A stretch of 6,876 nt of DNA from positions 1-6,876 of the forward strand of contig RFXY01000054.1 of the NCBI GenBank assembly GCA_009921385.1, written 5' to 3'. Of the stretch, positions 1-5,397 are shown one piece after another. This DNA comes from Pseudomonadota bacterium. Lineage in GTDB: Bacteria; Pseudomonadota; Alphaproteobacteria; Rickettsiales; UBA1997. Made by a program: the position numbers and the translations under genes. The notes under the pieces were generated by a model that was not told where the DNA came from, did not search any database, and was given only the letters and a program-made list of their open reading frames with translations. Each line of letters starts with the position of its first letter. The first letter of the stretch is position 1.

Positions 1-95
1 GTTTTTTAAAGTTTTTATCTCAAAAATCATGTCGTTGCGATAGCACGACTAAACATGATATTTTGTTATAATGTGGTTTTAATTAGTGGAAATGG

Positions 96-120
96 TATAA
101 ATTCCCCTTTTTTAGAAGGG
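96..120 (+). repeat. 25-nt exact direct repeat, copy 1
   Basis: This 25-base segment, beginning TATAAATTCCCC, is identical to positions 473-497. It includes a small palindrome with arms CCCCTT (104-109) and AAGGGG (116-121). It marks the start of the first repeat module. Confidence 0.85.
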
Positions 121-127
121 GTGGATT

Positions 128-151
128 TTTTTTTTGCCTTGGCAAAAAAAA
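128..151. repeat. Poly-T/poly-A hairpin with GCC/GGC core
   Basis: A run of T ending in GCC (128-138) pairs with GGC followed by a run of A (141-151). This gives an 11-bp perfect stem with a two-base TT centre. It lies inside the first repeat module. The T/A runs resemble a bidirectional terminator, but no gene ends nearby within the window, so a terminator role is uncertain. Confidence 0.5.
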
Positions 152-157
152 GACCAA

Positions 158-229
158 GGTAGTGTTGTGAGGCACGGTACAATGCCACTTCCGAGGAAAT
201 CCCTTGGCCGTTGACTTGCCGACACTACC
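158..229. repeat. Inverted repeat arms of module 1
   Basis: GGTAGTGTTG (158-167) is complementary to CGACACTACC (220-229), giving a 10-bp stem with one G-T wobble around a 52-base interior. The same arms recur in module 2, which supports a folded repeat unit rather than a chance match. Confidence 0.6.
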
Positions 230-281
230 CCGGCACCACTTTGTGCCACCCCTTACTGGATCAAGTTCTGGGGGCAAAATT

Positions 282-316
282 CCCCTTCCTGTGGAAGGGG
301 TGGCAGGCGAAGCCTG
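282..316. repeat. Two adjacent hairpins of module 2
   Basis: CCCCTTCC (282-289) and GGAAGGGG (293-300) form a perfect 8-bp stem with loop TGT. Immediately downstream, CAGGC (304-308) and GCCTG (312-316) form a 5-bp stem with loop GAA. Consecutive GC-rich hairpins like these are typical of palindromic intergenic repeats. Confidence 0.7.
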
Positions 317-320
317 ACGG

Positions 321-391
321 GGGGTAGTGTTGGGAGACGATCGCCGATGTTTTTTCGAGTAGATCCTGCCGTGACTTGCTGACACTACCCC
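321..391. repeat. Inverted repeat arms of module 2
   Basis: GGGGTAGTGT (321-330) pairs perfectly with ACACTACCCC (382-391). This is the module 2 equivalent of the 158-229 arms, with a 51-base interior that differs in sequence from module 1. Confidence 0.65.
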
Positions 392-472
392 GCACTACTT
401 CGCAGGCACTCATTCTACAAGAAGGTAAATTCCAAGAACTTCTTTTTGTGAGAAAAATATAAAAGCACTCGA

Positions 473-497
473 TATAAATTCCCCTTTTTTAGAAGGG
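473..497 (+). repeat. 25-nt exact direct repeat, copy 2
   Basis: This segment is identical over 25 bases to 96-120. It opens the shortened third module, where the sequence after the hairpin runs directly into the CTTGC-N-ACACTACC block. Confidence 0.85.
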
Positions 498-559
498 AAA
501 TATCCGAAGCGCTACTTGCAAACACTACCTCGGCAAATTTTGCTCGAAGCTTCTTTATA

Positions 560-587
560 TTGCAATTATAATTGCTTTGTTTAAAAT
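560..587 (+). promoter_or_regulatory. Candidate sigma70 promoter and palindrome upstream of the NTPase gene
   Basis: TTGCAA (560-565) and TAAAAT (582-587) are separated by 16 bases, a plausible -35/-10 pair that would start transcription about 25 bases before the ATG at 619. The spacer overlaps a perfect 14-bp palindrome, GCAATTATAATTGC (562-575), which could be an operator or just AT-rich chance. TTGCAA is also the -35 hexamer of the rpsP promoter downstream. There is no Shine-Dalgarno sequence before the ATG. Confidence 0.4.
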
Positions 588-618
588 AACATAACTTTTA
601 ATAAAAATCGCTTAATTT

Positions 619-1809
619 ATGTCAAATCAAAAGGTTGAACAACAAAAAAATGTTACAAATCAAAAGGTTGAACGACAAAAAAATTTTATCAATGACGATT
701 ATGGCAATCTCACAACTTTCGCCAATAATCTTGTAAATTTAATAGAAGTAGAAGCCGCGGTTAACGAAGGAAGCGGGGTTATTAGCCTTGATGCCAAGTT
801 TGGCATGGGCAAAACTCATTTTTTACAAATGTTTGAAACTCATTTAAAAAATCAAGAGTTTGAATGTTTTTTTATTGATGCTTGGAGAAATGATTTTTAT
901 CATTCGTCACTTTTAACTATTTTGCTTGAATTTGCAAATTATCTTGATGAAAAAGGCAAAAAAGACGAATCCGCAAAAATTTTAAAAATAGCTTTTTCCA
1001 CTCTTGCAACCATAAGTGGTCAATTGTTAAACAAGGTCACCGGCATTGATGGTAAAGAAATTGTTGTTGAAGCAACAAAGACAACAGAAACTGTAGTAGA
1101 TGAAGTTTTGCAAGACTATCGAGAGCAAAAAGAATCACTGCAAAATACAAAAGATTTTTTAGAAACATATATTGAAAAATTAGCGAAAAAACCTTTGGTA
1201 ATTTTGGTTGACGAGTTAGATCGAGCAAGACCAAGCTATGCTGTTGAGTTTTTGGAATCTTTAAAGCATTTTTTTGATGTGAAAAATATCGTTTTTGTGC
1301 TAGCAGTAAATAGAGAGCAAATAGAAAAGTCGGTAAAATGTTTGTATGGAGAGCTTGATTTTAATGAATATTACCGAAAATTCGCCACCAGTAACATTTC
1401 TTTGCCTTATTTTCTTGGTGATTCTCAAGAATATATTACAAAAAAATTTACGGAAATATCATCTAAGTTGGAAAATAAATTTCCATTAGATTTTTCTTCT
1501 TTGAATTATTTTGTTCTTGTTTTTAAATTATCGCCCCGCCAGATAAATGAATTTTTCAAAATATTTTTGTATATGAGGAATAATAGTGGCGAAATGATGC
1601 TTGCAATTTGTTTGTATATCAAAGATCCAAAAGAAACAAAACGAATAGCGGAAGGAGAACATTTTGGTGATGATGTTAAGCAATTATTTGCAAAACATAT
1701 TTCAGTAGAGGTTGAAGAAATAATGTCGCAACATAAAGAAAAACCAAATGTGATGCAAAAATATGCAAAAGATATATTAAATGCACAAAAAATGATTTCA
1801 TTTTCATAA
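619..1809 (+). CDS. KAP-family P-loop NTPase (soluble)
   Basis: This 396-residue protein belongs to the KAP group of STAND-like P-loop NTPases. The Walker A loop is AKFGMGKT (59-66), with alanine where the family usually has the first glycine. Walker B is LVILVDELDR (193-202). It is followed by the typical KAP stretch in which an aliphatic strand, FVLAVNREQIEKSV (226-239), leads to a YYRKF helix and a SLPYF segment (251-265). Many bacterial KAP proteins carry membrane helices between Walker A and B. Here residues 95-190 are charged and helical with no clear membrane span, so the protein is probably cytoplasmic. Residues 3-24 contain a tandem duplication. ATG 619 is the first start after the promoter. 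KAP proteins include the phage-exclusion protein PifA, but the role of this one is unknown. The gene has no obvious partner and the next gene has its own promoter. Confidence 0.85.
   Translation: MSNQKVEQQKNVTNQKVERQKNFINDDYGNLTTFANNLVNLIEVEAAVNEGSGVISLDAKFGMGKTHFLQMFETHLKNQEFECFFIDAWRNDFYHSSLLTILLEFANYLDEKGKKDESAKILKIAFSTLATISGQLLNKVTGIDGKEIVVEATKTTETVVDEVLQDYREQKESLQNTKDFLETYIEKLAKKPLVILVDELDRARPSYAVEFLESLKHFFDVKNIVFVLAVNREQIEKSVKCLYGELDFNEYYRKFATSNISLPYFLGDSQEYITKKFTEISSKLENKFPLDFSSLNYFVLVFKLSPRQINEFFKIFLYMRNNSGEMMLAICLYIKDPKETKRIAEGEHFGDDVKQLFAKHISVEVEEIMSQHKEKPNVMQKYAKDILNAQKMISFS
625..690 (+). repeat. 33-nt tandem duplication in the NTPase N-terminus
   Basis: Positions 625-651 and 658-684 are the same 27 bases apart from one change (CAA to CGA), within a 33-base period. 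They encode NQKVEQQKN and NQKVERQKN. The near-identity at DNA level indicates a recent duplication in a tail that precedes the NTPase core. Confidence 0.85.
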
Positions 1810-1827
1810 AGAAATGCAAAAAATAAC

Positions 1828-1855
1828 TTGCAAAAGAAAATACTGGGTTTATAAT
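1828..1855 (+). promoter_or_regulatory. Sigma70-type promoter of the rpsP operon
   Basis: TTGCAA (1828-1833) and a perfect TATAAT (1850-1855) are spaced by 16 bases. Transcription would begin near 1862, leaving a leader of about 34 bases before the rpsP ATG at 1896. The position argues against translation from the in-frame ATG at 1857, which would sit next to the -10 box. Confidence 0.65.
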
Positions 1856-1895
1856 TTTGGTTATATTTTTTAATTATCAAATATTTAACAAAACT

Positions 1896-2243
1896 ATGAT
1901 AAAACTTCGCTTATCACGCGGTGGCAGAAAAAACCTACCTTTTTACCAAATTTTAGCCACTAACAACACCTCTCCAAGAGATTCTAAATTTTTAGAAAAA
2001 ATCGGCACTTATAATCCAATTTTAGCCGACAACAACACTCAAAAGCTGGTTGTTGATAAAGAAAGAGCCGAATATTGGCTTTCTGTTGGTGCCCAACCTA
2101 CCGAAAAAGTAGCTAAATTTTTAATCAATCTTGGTGTAAAAGGTGCCGAAAAATATAAACCAACTTTTGTTCCTAAAGCAAAAGGCTCTAATTTAAAAAA
2201 GAAAGCCCAAGAAAAATTAGCTAAACAGCAAGCTTCTAACTAG
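1896..2243 (+). CDS. rpsP: 30S ribosomal protein S16
   Basis: The 115-residue product is S16, which binds 16S rRNA in the body of the small subunit and is needed early in its assembly. It opens with the family signature IKLRLSRGGRKNLPFYQI and continues with SPRDSKFLEKIGTYNPILA and AEYWLSVGAQPTEKVAKFL, both highly characteristic. The lysine/alanine-rich C-terminal extension after about residue 90 is common in alphaproteobacteria. The in-frame ATG at 1857 would add 13 residues (MVIFFNYQIFNKT) foreign to the family and would start at the promoter, so 1896 is chosen. In many bacteria rpsP is followed by rimM, trmD and rplS. Here it is followed two bases later by ccoS, so the usual cluster is broken. 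Confidence 0.96.
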   Translation: MIKLRLSRGGRKNLPFYQILATNNTSPRDSKFLEKIGTYNPILADNNTQKLVVDKERAEYWLSVGAQPTEKVAKFLINLGVKGAEKYKPTFVPKAKGSNLKKKAQEKLAKQQASN

Positions 2244-2245
2244 TT

Positions 2246-2401
2246 TTGTCTGTTTTAATTTTTCTTATCCCCATCACTTTGCTTCTTGGTTTTGTTGGTT
2301 TGCTTGCCTTTTTATGGTGCATAAAAACCAATCAATACCAAGATTTAAAAGGTGATTCTGCTCGAATTTTGTTTGATAATCAAGACGAGCAAAAAAAATA
2401 A
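2246..2401 (+). CDS. ccoS: cbb3-type cytochrome oxidase assembly protein CcoS
   Basis: This short gene encodes 51 residues from a TTG start: MSVLIFLIPITLLLGFVG, then LLAFLWCIKTNQYQDLKG, then DSARILFDNQDEQKK. The order of one N-terminal membrane helix (about 3-24), an AFLW end, a QY-DL motif and RILFD closely fits CcoS. CcoS is a small inner-membrane protein needed to deliver heme b and copper B into the catalytic subunit of cbb3 oxidase. An in-frame stop at 2237-2239 limits the start, and no ATG or GTG is available; TTG 2246 gives the usual family N-terminus. The gene lies two bases after rpsP and is probably translationally coupled. ccoS normally follows ccoGHI, so its presence away from other cco genes is unusual. 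The C-terminus after RILFD is short. Confidence 0.85.
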   Translation: MSVLIFLIPITLLLGFVGLLAFLWCIKTNQYQDLKGDSARILFDNQDEQKK

Positions 2402-2431
2402 AAACCAAAATAAAAACCAAAATTAATAAAA

Positions 2432-2797
2432 ATGCTACACCAAAGCAATAAAATTAACAGATTTTTTCTTTACCTATTTTTAACTATTTTGTGCTTGTTG
2501 CCTACATTTAGTAGCAATCATAGTCTAGTTCATGGTTTCAATCAACACCCTCAGCGACAATATTTTTCTTCGGATCAAAAACCGCAATTTCTTGATATCG
2601 ACAATTCGCATTCTCAGCATTGGCATTTTTGTTTGTTGTGTAGCTTTTGGCAACAAAATAAAATTTTTGCCACCTTTTGTTTTTTTGCCACTTTTCTTGC
2701 TTTTGTTTTATGCTTTTTTATTGATAAAAAACATTTTTTCTCTTTCACTTCTGTTGTCTGTAATTTTTTTAAAACCGGCCCGCCCTGTTTGGTATAA
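2432..2797 (+). CDS. Small membrane protein with His-rich and CxxC motifs, resembles DUF2946-type proteins
   Basis: This is a 121-residue protein of unknown function. Residues 10-27 (FFLYLFLTILCLLPTFSS) form a signal anchor or signal peptide. A polar, His-rich section follows (H30, H34, H39, H60, H63, H65), then HFCLLC with C67 and C70, then a second hydrophobic span at about 78-97. The end is KTGPPCLV. A leader, a His-containing loop, a Cys pair, a hydrophobic helix and a short Gly-Pro-Pro tail recall the small DUF2946-like proteins often found beside TonB receptors or copper genes; this is from memory and unverified. The gene lies 30 bases after ccoS and probably shares its transcript. The intervening sequence is A-rich with no Shine-Dalgarno site. 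A metal-related role is plausible but inferred. Confidence 0.6.
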   Translation: MLHQSNKINRFFLYLFLTILCLLPTFSSNHSLVHGFNQHPQRQYFSSDQKPQFLDIDNSHSQHWHFCLLCSFWQQNKIFATFCFFATFLAFVLCFFIDKKHFFSFTSVVCNFFKTGPPCLV

Positions 2798-2823
2798 TAC
2801 CATTTCTACCTTCGATCTAAATC

Positions 2824-2866
2824 ACTCCCCCGCTTTACGGGGGAGTAAAAATTGCATAGCAATTTT
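2824..2866. repeat. Two perfect hairpins in the left half of the element
   Basis: ACTCCCCCG (2824-2832) pairs with CGGGGGAGT (2838-2846) around loop CTTTA. AAAATTGC (2848-2855) pairs with GCAATTTT (2859-2866) around loop ATA. The first could also act as a terminator for the upstream operon, though it is not followed by a T run on the + strand. Confidence 0.7.
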
Positions 2867-2937
2867 GGTGGGGGGTCAAAAAATCATATCACAAACTCAA
2901 ATTATAATTTTGTTGATAATATAATTTGCCCCCTCCC

Positions 2938-2978
2938 AGAGCTACTTCGTAGCTCTTGCCCTCCCTCGAGGGGAGGGC
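2938..2978. repeat. Two perfect hairpins in the right half of the element
   Basis: AGAGCTAC (2938-2945) pairs with GTAGCTCT (2949-2956) around loop TTC. GCCCTCCC (2958-2965) pairs with GGGAGGGC (2971-2978) around loop TCGAG. The paired arrangement mirrors the left half: one pyrimidine/purine GC hairpin and one shorter mixed hairpin with a three-base loop. Confidence 0.7.
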
Positions 2979-3124
2979 GATGAGATCGAGAAAAGTAAAT
3001 GCCCCCTTCTTTGAGTGCGGGAAATTTAGATCGAATCGTGATATTTATTTATGGAAATGGCACAACTCTCCCTCTACAACCAAGGAGAATTTAGATTATT
3101 TTTAAAAAATTAATTACCAAACAA

Positions 3125-5200
3125 ATGAAAATTATTTCTACTATTTTATGCTTTAGCTTATTTGCTTTTTCAGCGATGGCAAGCAATGCTAATCAACCAG
3201 AAACTTTGCAATATCAAGTTGTGTCAAGCAGGCTCAGCAAGGCAAGATCCGATCTTTCGCCAAAAACTGGTAGCAGCTCTACTAGTTTTAGCCAGCAAGA
3301 TATTGATAATTTACCGCAGGGGCAGGCATCAAACCTAGCTTCGGTGTTGTTGAGGGCAAAAGGTGTAACTCAAGATTCTTACTCGCAACTACATATCAGG
3401 GGCGATCATAGCAATTTACAATATCGCATCAACGATGTGATAATTCCAGAGGGCATAAATGGTTTTGGCGCAACTCTCGATGCCAGATTTGCCGAAACTA
3501 TCGATTTGCACACTGGGGCATTGCCAGCTCAATATGGCTATCGAACTGCCGGGGTGGTGGAAATTAAAACCAAAAATCAGAGCAAAAATGCTTTTGGCGG
3601 ATACTCTGAAACACAAGTTGGTTCAAATGAAAACTTGGGTTTTAATCAGCAATTTAGTGGCACCAACGACAAGTTAAATTATTTTGTAAGTGGCTCTTAT
3701 TTGCAAAATAATCGTGGCATAGAATCGCCAACTTCGGCAAAAAAATCTATCAACAACGACACCAAGCAAGATAAATTTTTTCTTTATTCTTCTTATTTGT
3801 TAAGCGACACCAAAAAACTTAGTGTTATTGCTGCCAATGCTAGCAATCGCTTTCAAATTCCGACTTCTGCAAATTTGCAACAGTCATTTAATTTGCAAGG
3901 TCAAATTGCCGATTCTTCGCAAGCAAGGCAAAATCAATACGAAAACAATAAATTTGTTGTGTTGGCTTTGCAAGAGGCTGTTAATTCTAGCTTAAATTAT
4001 CAAGTATCGCTATTTAGCAGGCATAGCGGCTTAAAATTTAGAGGCGACAAAGTTCAAGATATTATGTTTAGTGGTGCAGCTTCTGACATTACTAAATCTA
4101 GTTTGGCAAGTGGTTTGCAAGGCGATGTTGGCTTGAAAATTGACGATAAAAACACTTTACGTGCAGGTGTTTATTTTAACAACACTAGAATTTCTAATAA
4201 TGAAAAAAACTGGGTTGTGCTAACCGATGAAGATGGTAATCAAACCTCTGATGTTGCCAATTTAATTGCAAGAAAAAATCATAAAAACACGAATTTAGCT
4301 AGTTTTTATGCCCAAAACGAATATGAGTTAAAGCAAGATTTAAAATTAAATTTTGGTGGCAGATTCGATCAGGTGCAAGGAGTGGTAAAAGATCGGCAGT
4401 TTAGCCCAAGATTTGGTGCTGTTTATCAGTTAAACGAGCAAACCAAATTGCATGCAGGTTATGCTAAATATTTAACCGCCCCCAAGGCAGAGTTGGCAAC
4501 CGCTGTTAATGCTGGCGATTTTGTTGACACTAGCAATGCTTTTGAAAACTTGCAAAACGGCAAAATCAAAAGCGAAAGAACCGATTATTACGATGTTGGT
4601 TTGGTTTATAAAGCCAATCAAAATCTCAATTTTGGGGCAGGTGCCTACTATAAAGACATCAAAAATATGCTAGACGAAGGGCAGTTTGGCAATGCTTTAA
4701 TTTTTCAGCCTTTCAATTATGCCAAAGCAAAAAGTTATGGTTTAGAATTTACTACTAATTATCAAACCAAAACTTGGCAAAATTATGTTAATTTGGCTTG
4801 GCAACAATCGCATGCTTATAACTTAAATTCGGCACAATATTTGCATGAAACAGCCGAAATTGCTTATACTCAAAAAGGTATCAGGCCAGATCACGACCAA
4901 AGAATCACTGCTTCGGCTGGCTCTGCCTATAATTTTGTTGCAATCAAAACTAGGCTTGGTGGCGATGTGTTGTTTGGTAGCGGGTTAAGAAGGGGCGAGG
5001 CGAATACTCAAAAAATGCCTAGCCACACTCAATTTAACTTGTTTGCAACCAAACAAATTCAACAGTGGCAATTAAGATTGGCTCTTAACAATGTTTTTGA
5101 TCGCTCTTATGCCCTAAGAGACGGCAGTGGCATTGGCATTGCAGCTTCTCAATTTGCCAACAGAAGAACCGCTACTTTATTTGCTAGCTACGAGTTTTAA
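3125..5200 (+). CDS. TonB-dependent outer-membrane receptor
   Basis: The 691-residue product is a TonB-dependent receptor, which uses inner-membrane energy passed by TonB to import a scarce ligand. Residues 1-19 are a Sec signal peptide with likely cleavage at AMA-SNA. A TonB-box-like segment (about 28-36, LQYQVVSSR) follows. The plug domain spans about 45-150, with LASVLLRAKGV (71-81), LHIRG (89-93) and LPAQYGYRTAGVVEIKTK (133-150). The rest is a beta barrel ending in ATLFASYEF, with the C-terminal phenylalanine used by the outer-membrane insertion machinery. The barrel is of ordinary length and not unusually His-rich. The substrate cannot be told from sequence; neighbours with metal-binding motifs suggest a metal or metal complex. 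The start directly precedes the signal peptide; no Shine-Dalgarno site lies at normal spacing. No clear promoter is seen in the adjoining repeat tract. Confidence 0.92.
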   Translation: MKIISTILCFSLFAFSAMASNANQPETLQYQVVSSRLSKARSDLSPKTGSSSTSFSQQDIDNLPQGQASNLASVLLRAKGVTQDSYSQLHIRGDHSNLQYRINDVIIPEGINGFGATLDARFAETIDLHTGALPAQYGYRTAGVVEIKTKNQSKNAFGGYSETQVGSNENLGFNQQFSGTNDKLNYFVSGSYLQNNRGIESPTSAKKSINNDTKQDKFFLYSSYLLSDTKKLSVIAANASNRFQIPTSANLQQSFNLQGQIADSSQARQNQYENNKFVVLALQEAVNSSLNYQVSLFSRHSGLKFRGDKVQDIMFSGAASDITKSSLASGLQGDVGLKIDDKNTLRAGVYFNNTRISNNEKNWVVLTDEDGNQTSDVANLIARKNHKNTNLASFYAQNEYELKQDLKLNFGGRFDQVQGVVKDRQFSPRFGAVYQLNEQTKLHAGYAKYLTAPKAELATAVNAGDFVDTSNAFENLQNGKIKSERTDYYDVGLVYKANQNLNFGAGAYYKDIKNMLDEGQFGNALIFQPFNYAKAKSYGLEFTTNYQTKTWQNYVNLAWQQSHAYNLNSAQYLHETAEIAYTQKGIRPDHDQRITASAGSAYNFVAIKTRLGGDVLFGSGLRRGEANTQKMPSHTQFNLFATKQIQQWQLRLALNNVFDRSYALRDGSGIGIAASQFANRRTATLFASYEF

Positions 5201-5220
5201 AAAACTTACTTCTTAGAAAA

Positions 5221-5261
5221 ATAAACACTCCTGTATTTTATCGATATACAGGAGTGTTTAT
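5221..5261. terminator. Strong hairpin after the TonB receptor gene
   Basis: Positions 5221-5236 and 5246-5261 form a perfect 16-bp stem (core CACTCCTGTAT / ATACAGGAGTG) around a 9-base loop, 20 bases after the receptor stop. The + strand lacks a proper T run after the stem. On the - strand the stem is followed by TTTTTC, so the hairpin may terminate both ways. The likely role is to end the receptor transcript. Confidence 0.7.
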
Positions 5262-5300
5262 AAGCAAAACATCCTTTCAGTTTTATATTTTTCTTTCGAA

Positions 5301-5322
5301 ACAAGGGGTTTTAACCTCTTGT
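5301..5322 (+). other. Hairpin in the leader region of the His-rich gene
   Basis: ACAAGGGGTT (5301-5310) and AACCTCTTGT (5313-5322) form a 10-bp stem with one G-T pair and a two-base TT centre. It is followed by AAAAC rather than a T run on the + strand. It could be a second weak terminator or part of the upstream control region of the next gene. The pentad CCTCTTG recurs at 5348-5354. No confident promoter was found between here and 5398. Confidence 0.4.
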
Positions 5323-5397
5323 AAAACATAAACTCAATATGCTAAAGCCTCTTGGTTTAAAAGAAAAAACAGCAATTTATAACTTTATTTTTACTAT

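Larger units (their letters stand above)
88..536. repeat. Composite palindromic repeat tract, three degenerate modules
   Basis: Three modules share the same order of blocks. Each begins with AAATTCCCCTT followed by a complementary AAGGG arm (near 99-121, 277-300 and 476-497). Modules one and two then carry GGTAGTGTTG (158-167 and 323-332). All three carry a version of CTTGC-N-ACACTACC (215-229, 375-389, 515-529), and each ends with a short hairpin-like segment such as GGCAC/GTGCC (232-236 with 243-247). The block GACTTGCYGACACTACCCCG at 213-232 recurs at 373-392 with one mismatch. Module three is shortened. This looks like an intergenic repeat family of the REP or MITE type; no transposase is encoded here. 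Confidence 0.7.
1..618. other. Intergenic region with palindromic repeats, no credible gene
   Basis: No open frame in this stretch looks like a protein. The first 80 bases are AT-rich and contain a small imperfect hairpin at 31-49 (arms GTCGT-GC and GC-ACGAC around loop GATA, with one bulged T). Positions 88-536 are a composite of degenerate palindromic repeats and are clearly richer in G and C than the flanking genes. Positions 537-618 return to AT-rich sequence with a candidate promoter for the NTPase gene. The contrast in base composition and the repeated blocks suggest inserted or amplified repeat elements rather than decayed coding sequence. Confidence 0.75.
2798..3090. repeat. MITE-like palindromic element and flanking repeat
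   Basis: This 300-base tract holds no credible gene. It is framed by a perfect 12-bp inverted repeat, TTCGATCTAAAT (2811-2822) and ATTTAGATCGAA (3024-3035). Further out is a second inverted pair, TACCATTTC (2798-2806) and GAAATGGCA (3054-3062). Inside are four hairpins, listed separately, and an AT-rich centre (about 2880-2928). No transposase is present, so it would be non-autonomous. The right end (3053-3090) resembles the start of the first module at 88-121, linking this tract to the upstream one. Confidence 0.65.

Noticed and set aside
67..72. TATAAT as a promoter -10 box
   Set aside because: No acceptable -35 sequence lies 16-18 bases upstream and no gene follows within 500 bases.
83..385. 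Open frame of 100 codons on the - strand
   Set aside because: It lies wholly within the palindromic repeat tract, its residues are repeat-derived (for example PPLLKKGN), and no domain or start signal supports it.
88..536. CRISPR array
   Set aside because: The repeats are palindromic, of uneven spacing and only partly conserved; there are no uniform spacers and no cas genes.
1857..1895. Upstream in-frame ATG that would extend rpsP by 13 residues
   Set aside because: The extension is unlike S16 proteins and starts directly after the -10 box; ATG 1896 gives the standard N-terminus.
2532..2924. Overlapping + strand frame of 130 codons
   Set aside because: It shadows the 2432-2797 gene in another frame and continues into the repeat hairpins. 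The 2432 frame has a leader, a CxxC motif and a closer fit to the operon.
2903..2925. TATAAT boxes as promoters of the receptor gene
   Set aside because: Two copies (2903-2908, 2920-2925) sit in the AT-rich centre of the repeat element without suitable -35 sites and about 200 bases from the start codon.
3082..3087. AAGGAG as a ribosome binding site for the receptor gene
   Set aside because: It is 37 bases before the ATG, too far, and belongs to the repeat copy at 3053-3090.
3416..3677. Short open frames on both strands inside the receptor gene
   Set aside because: They fall within the conserved plug domain of the TonB receptor and have no features of their own.
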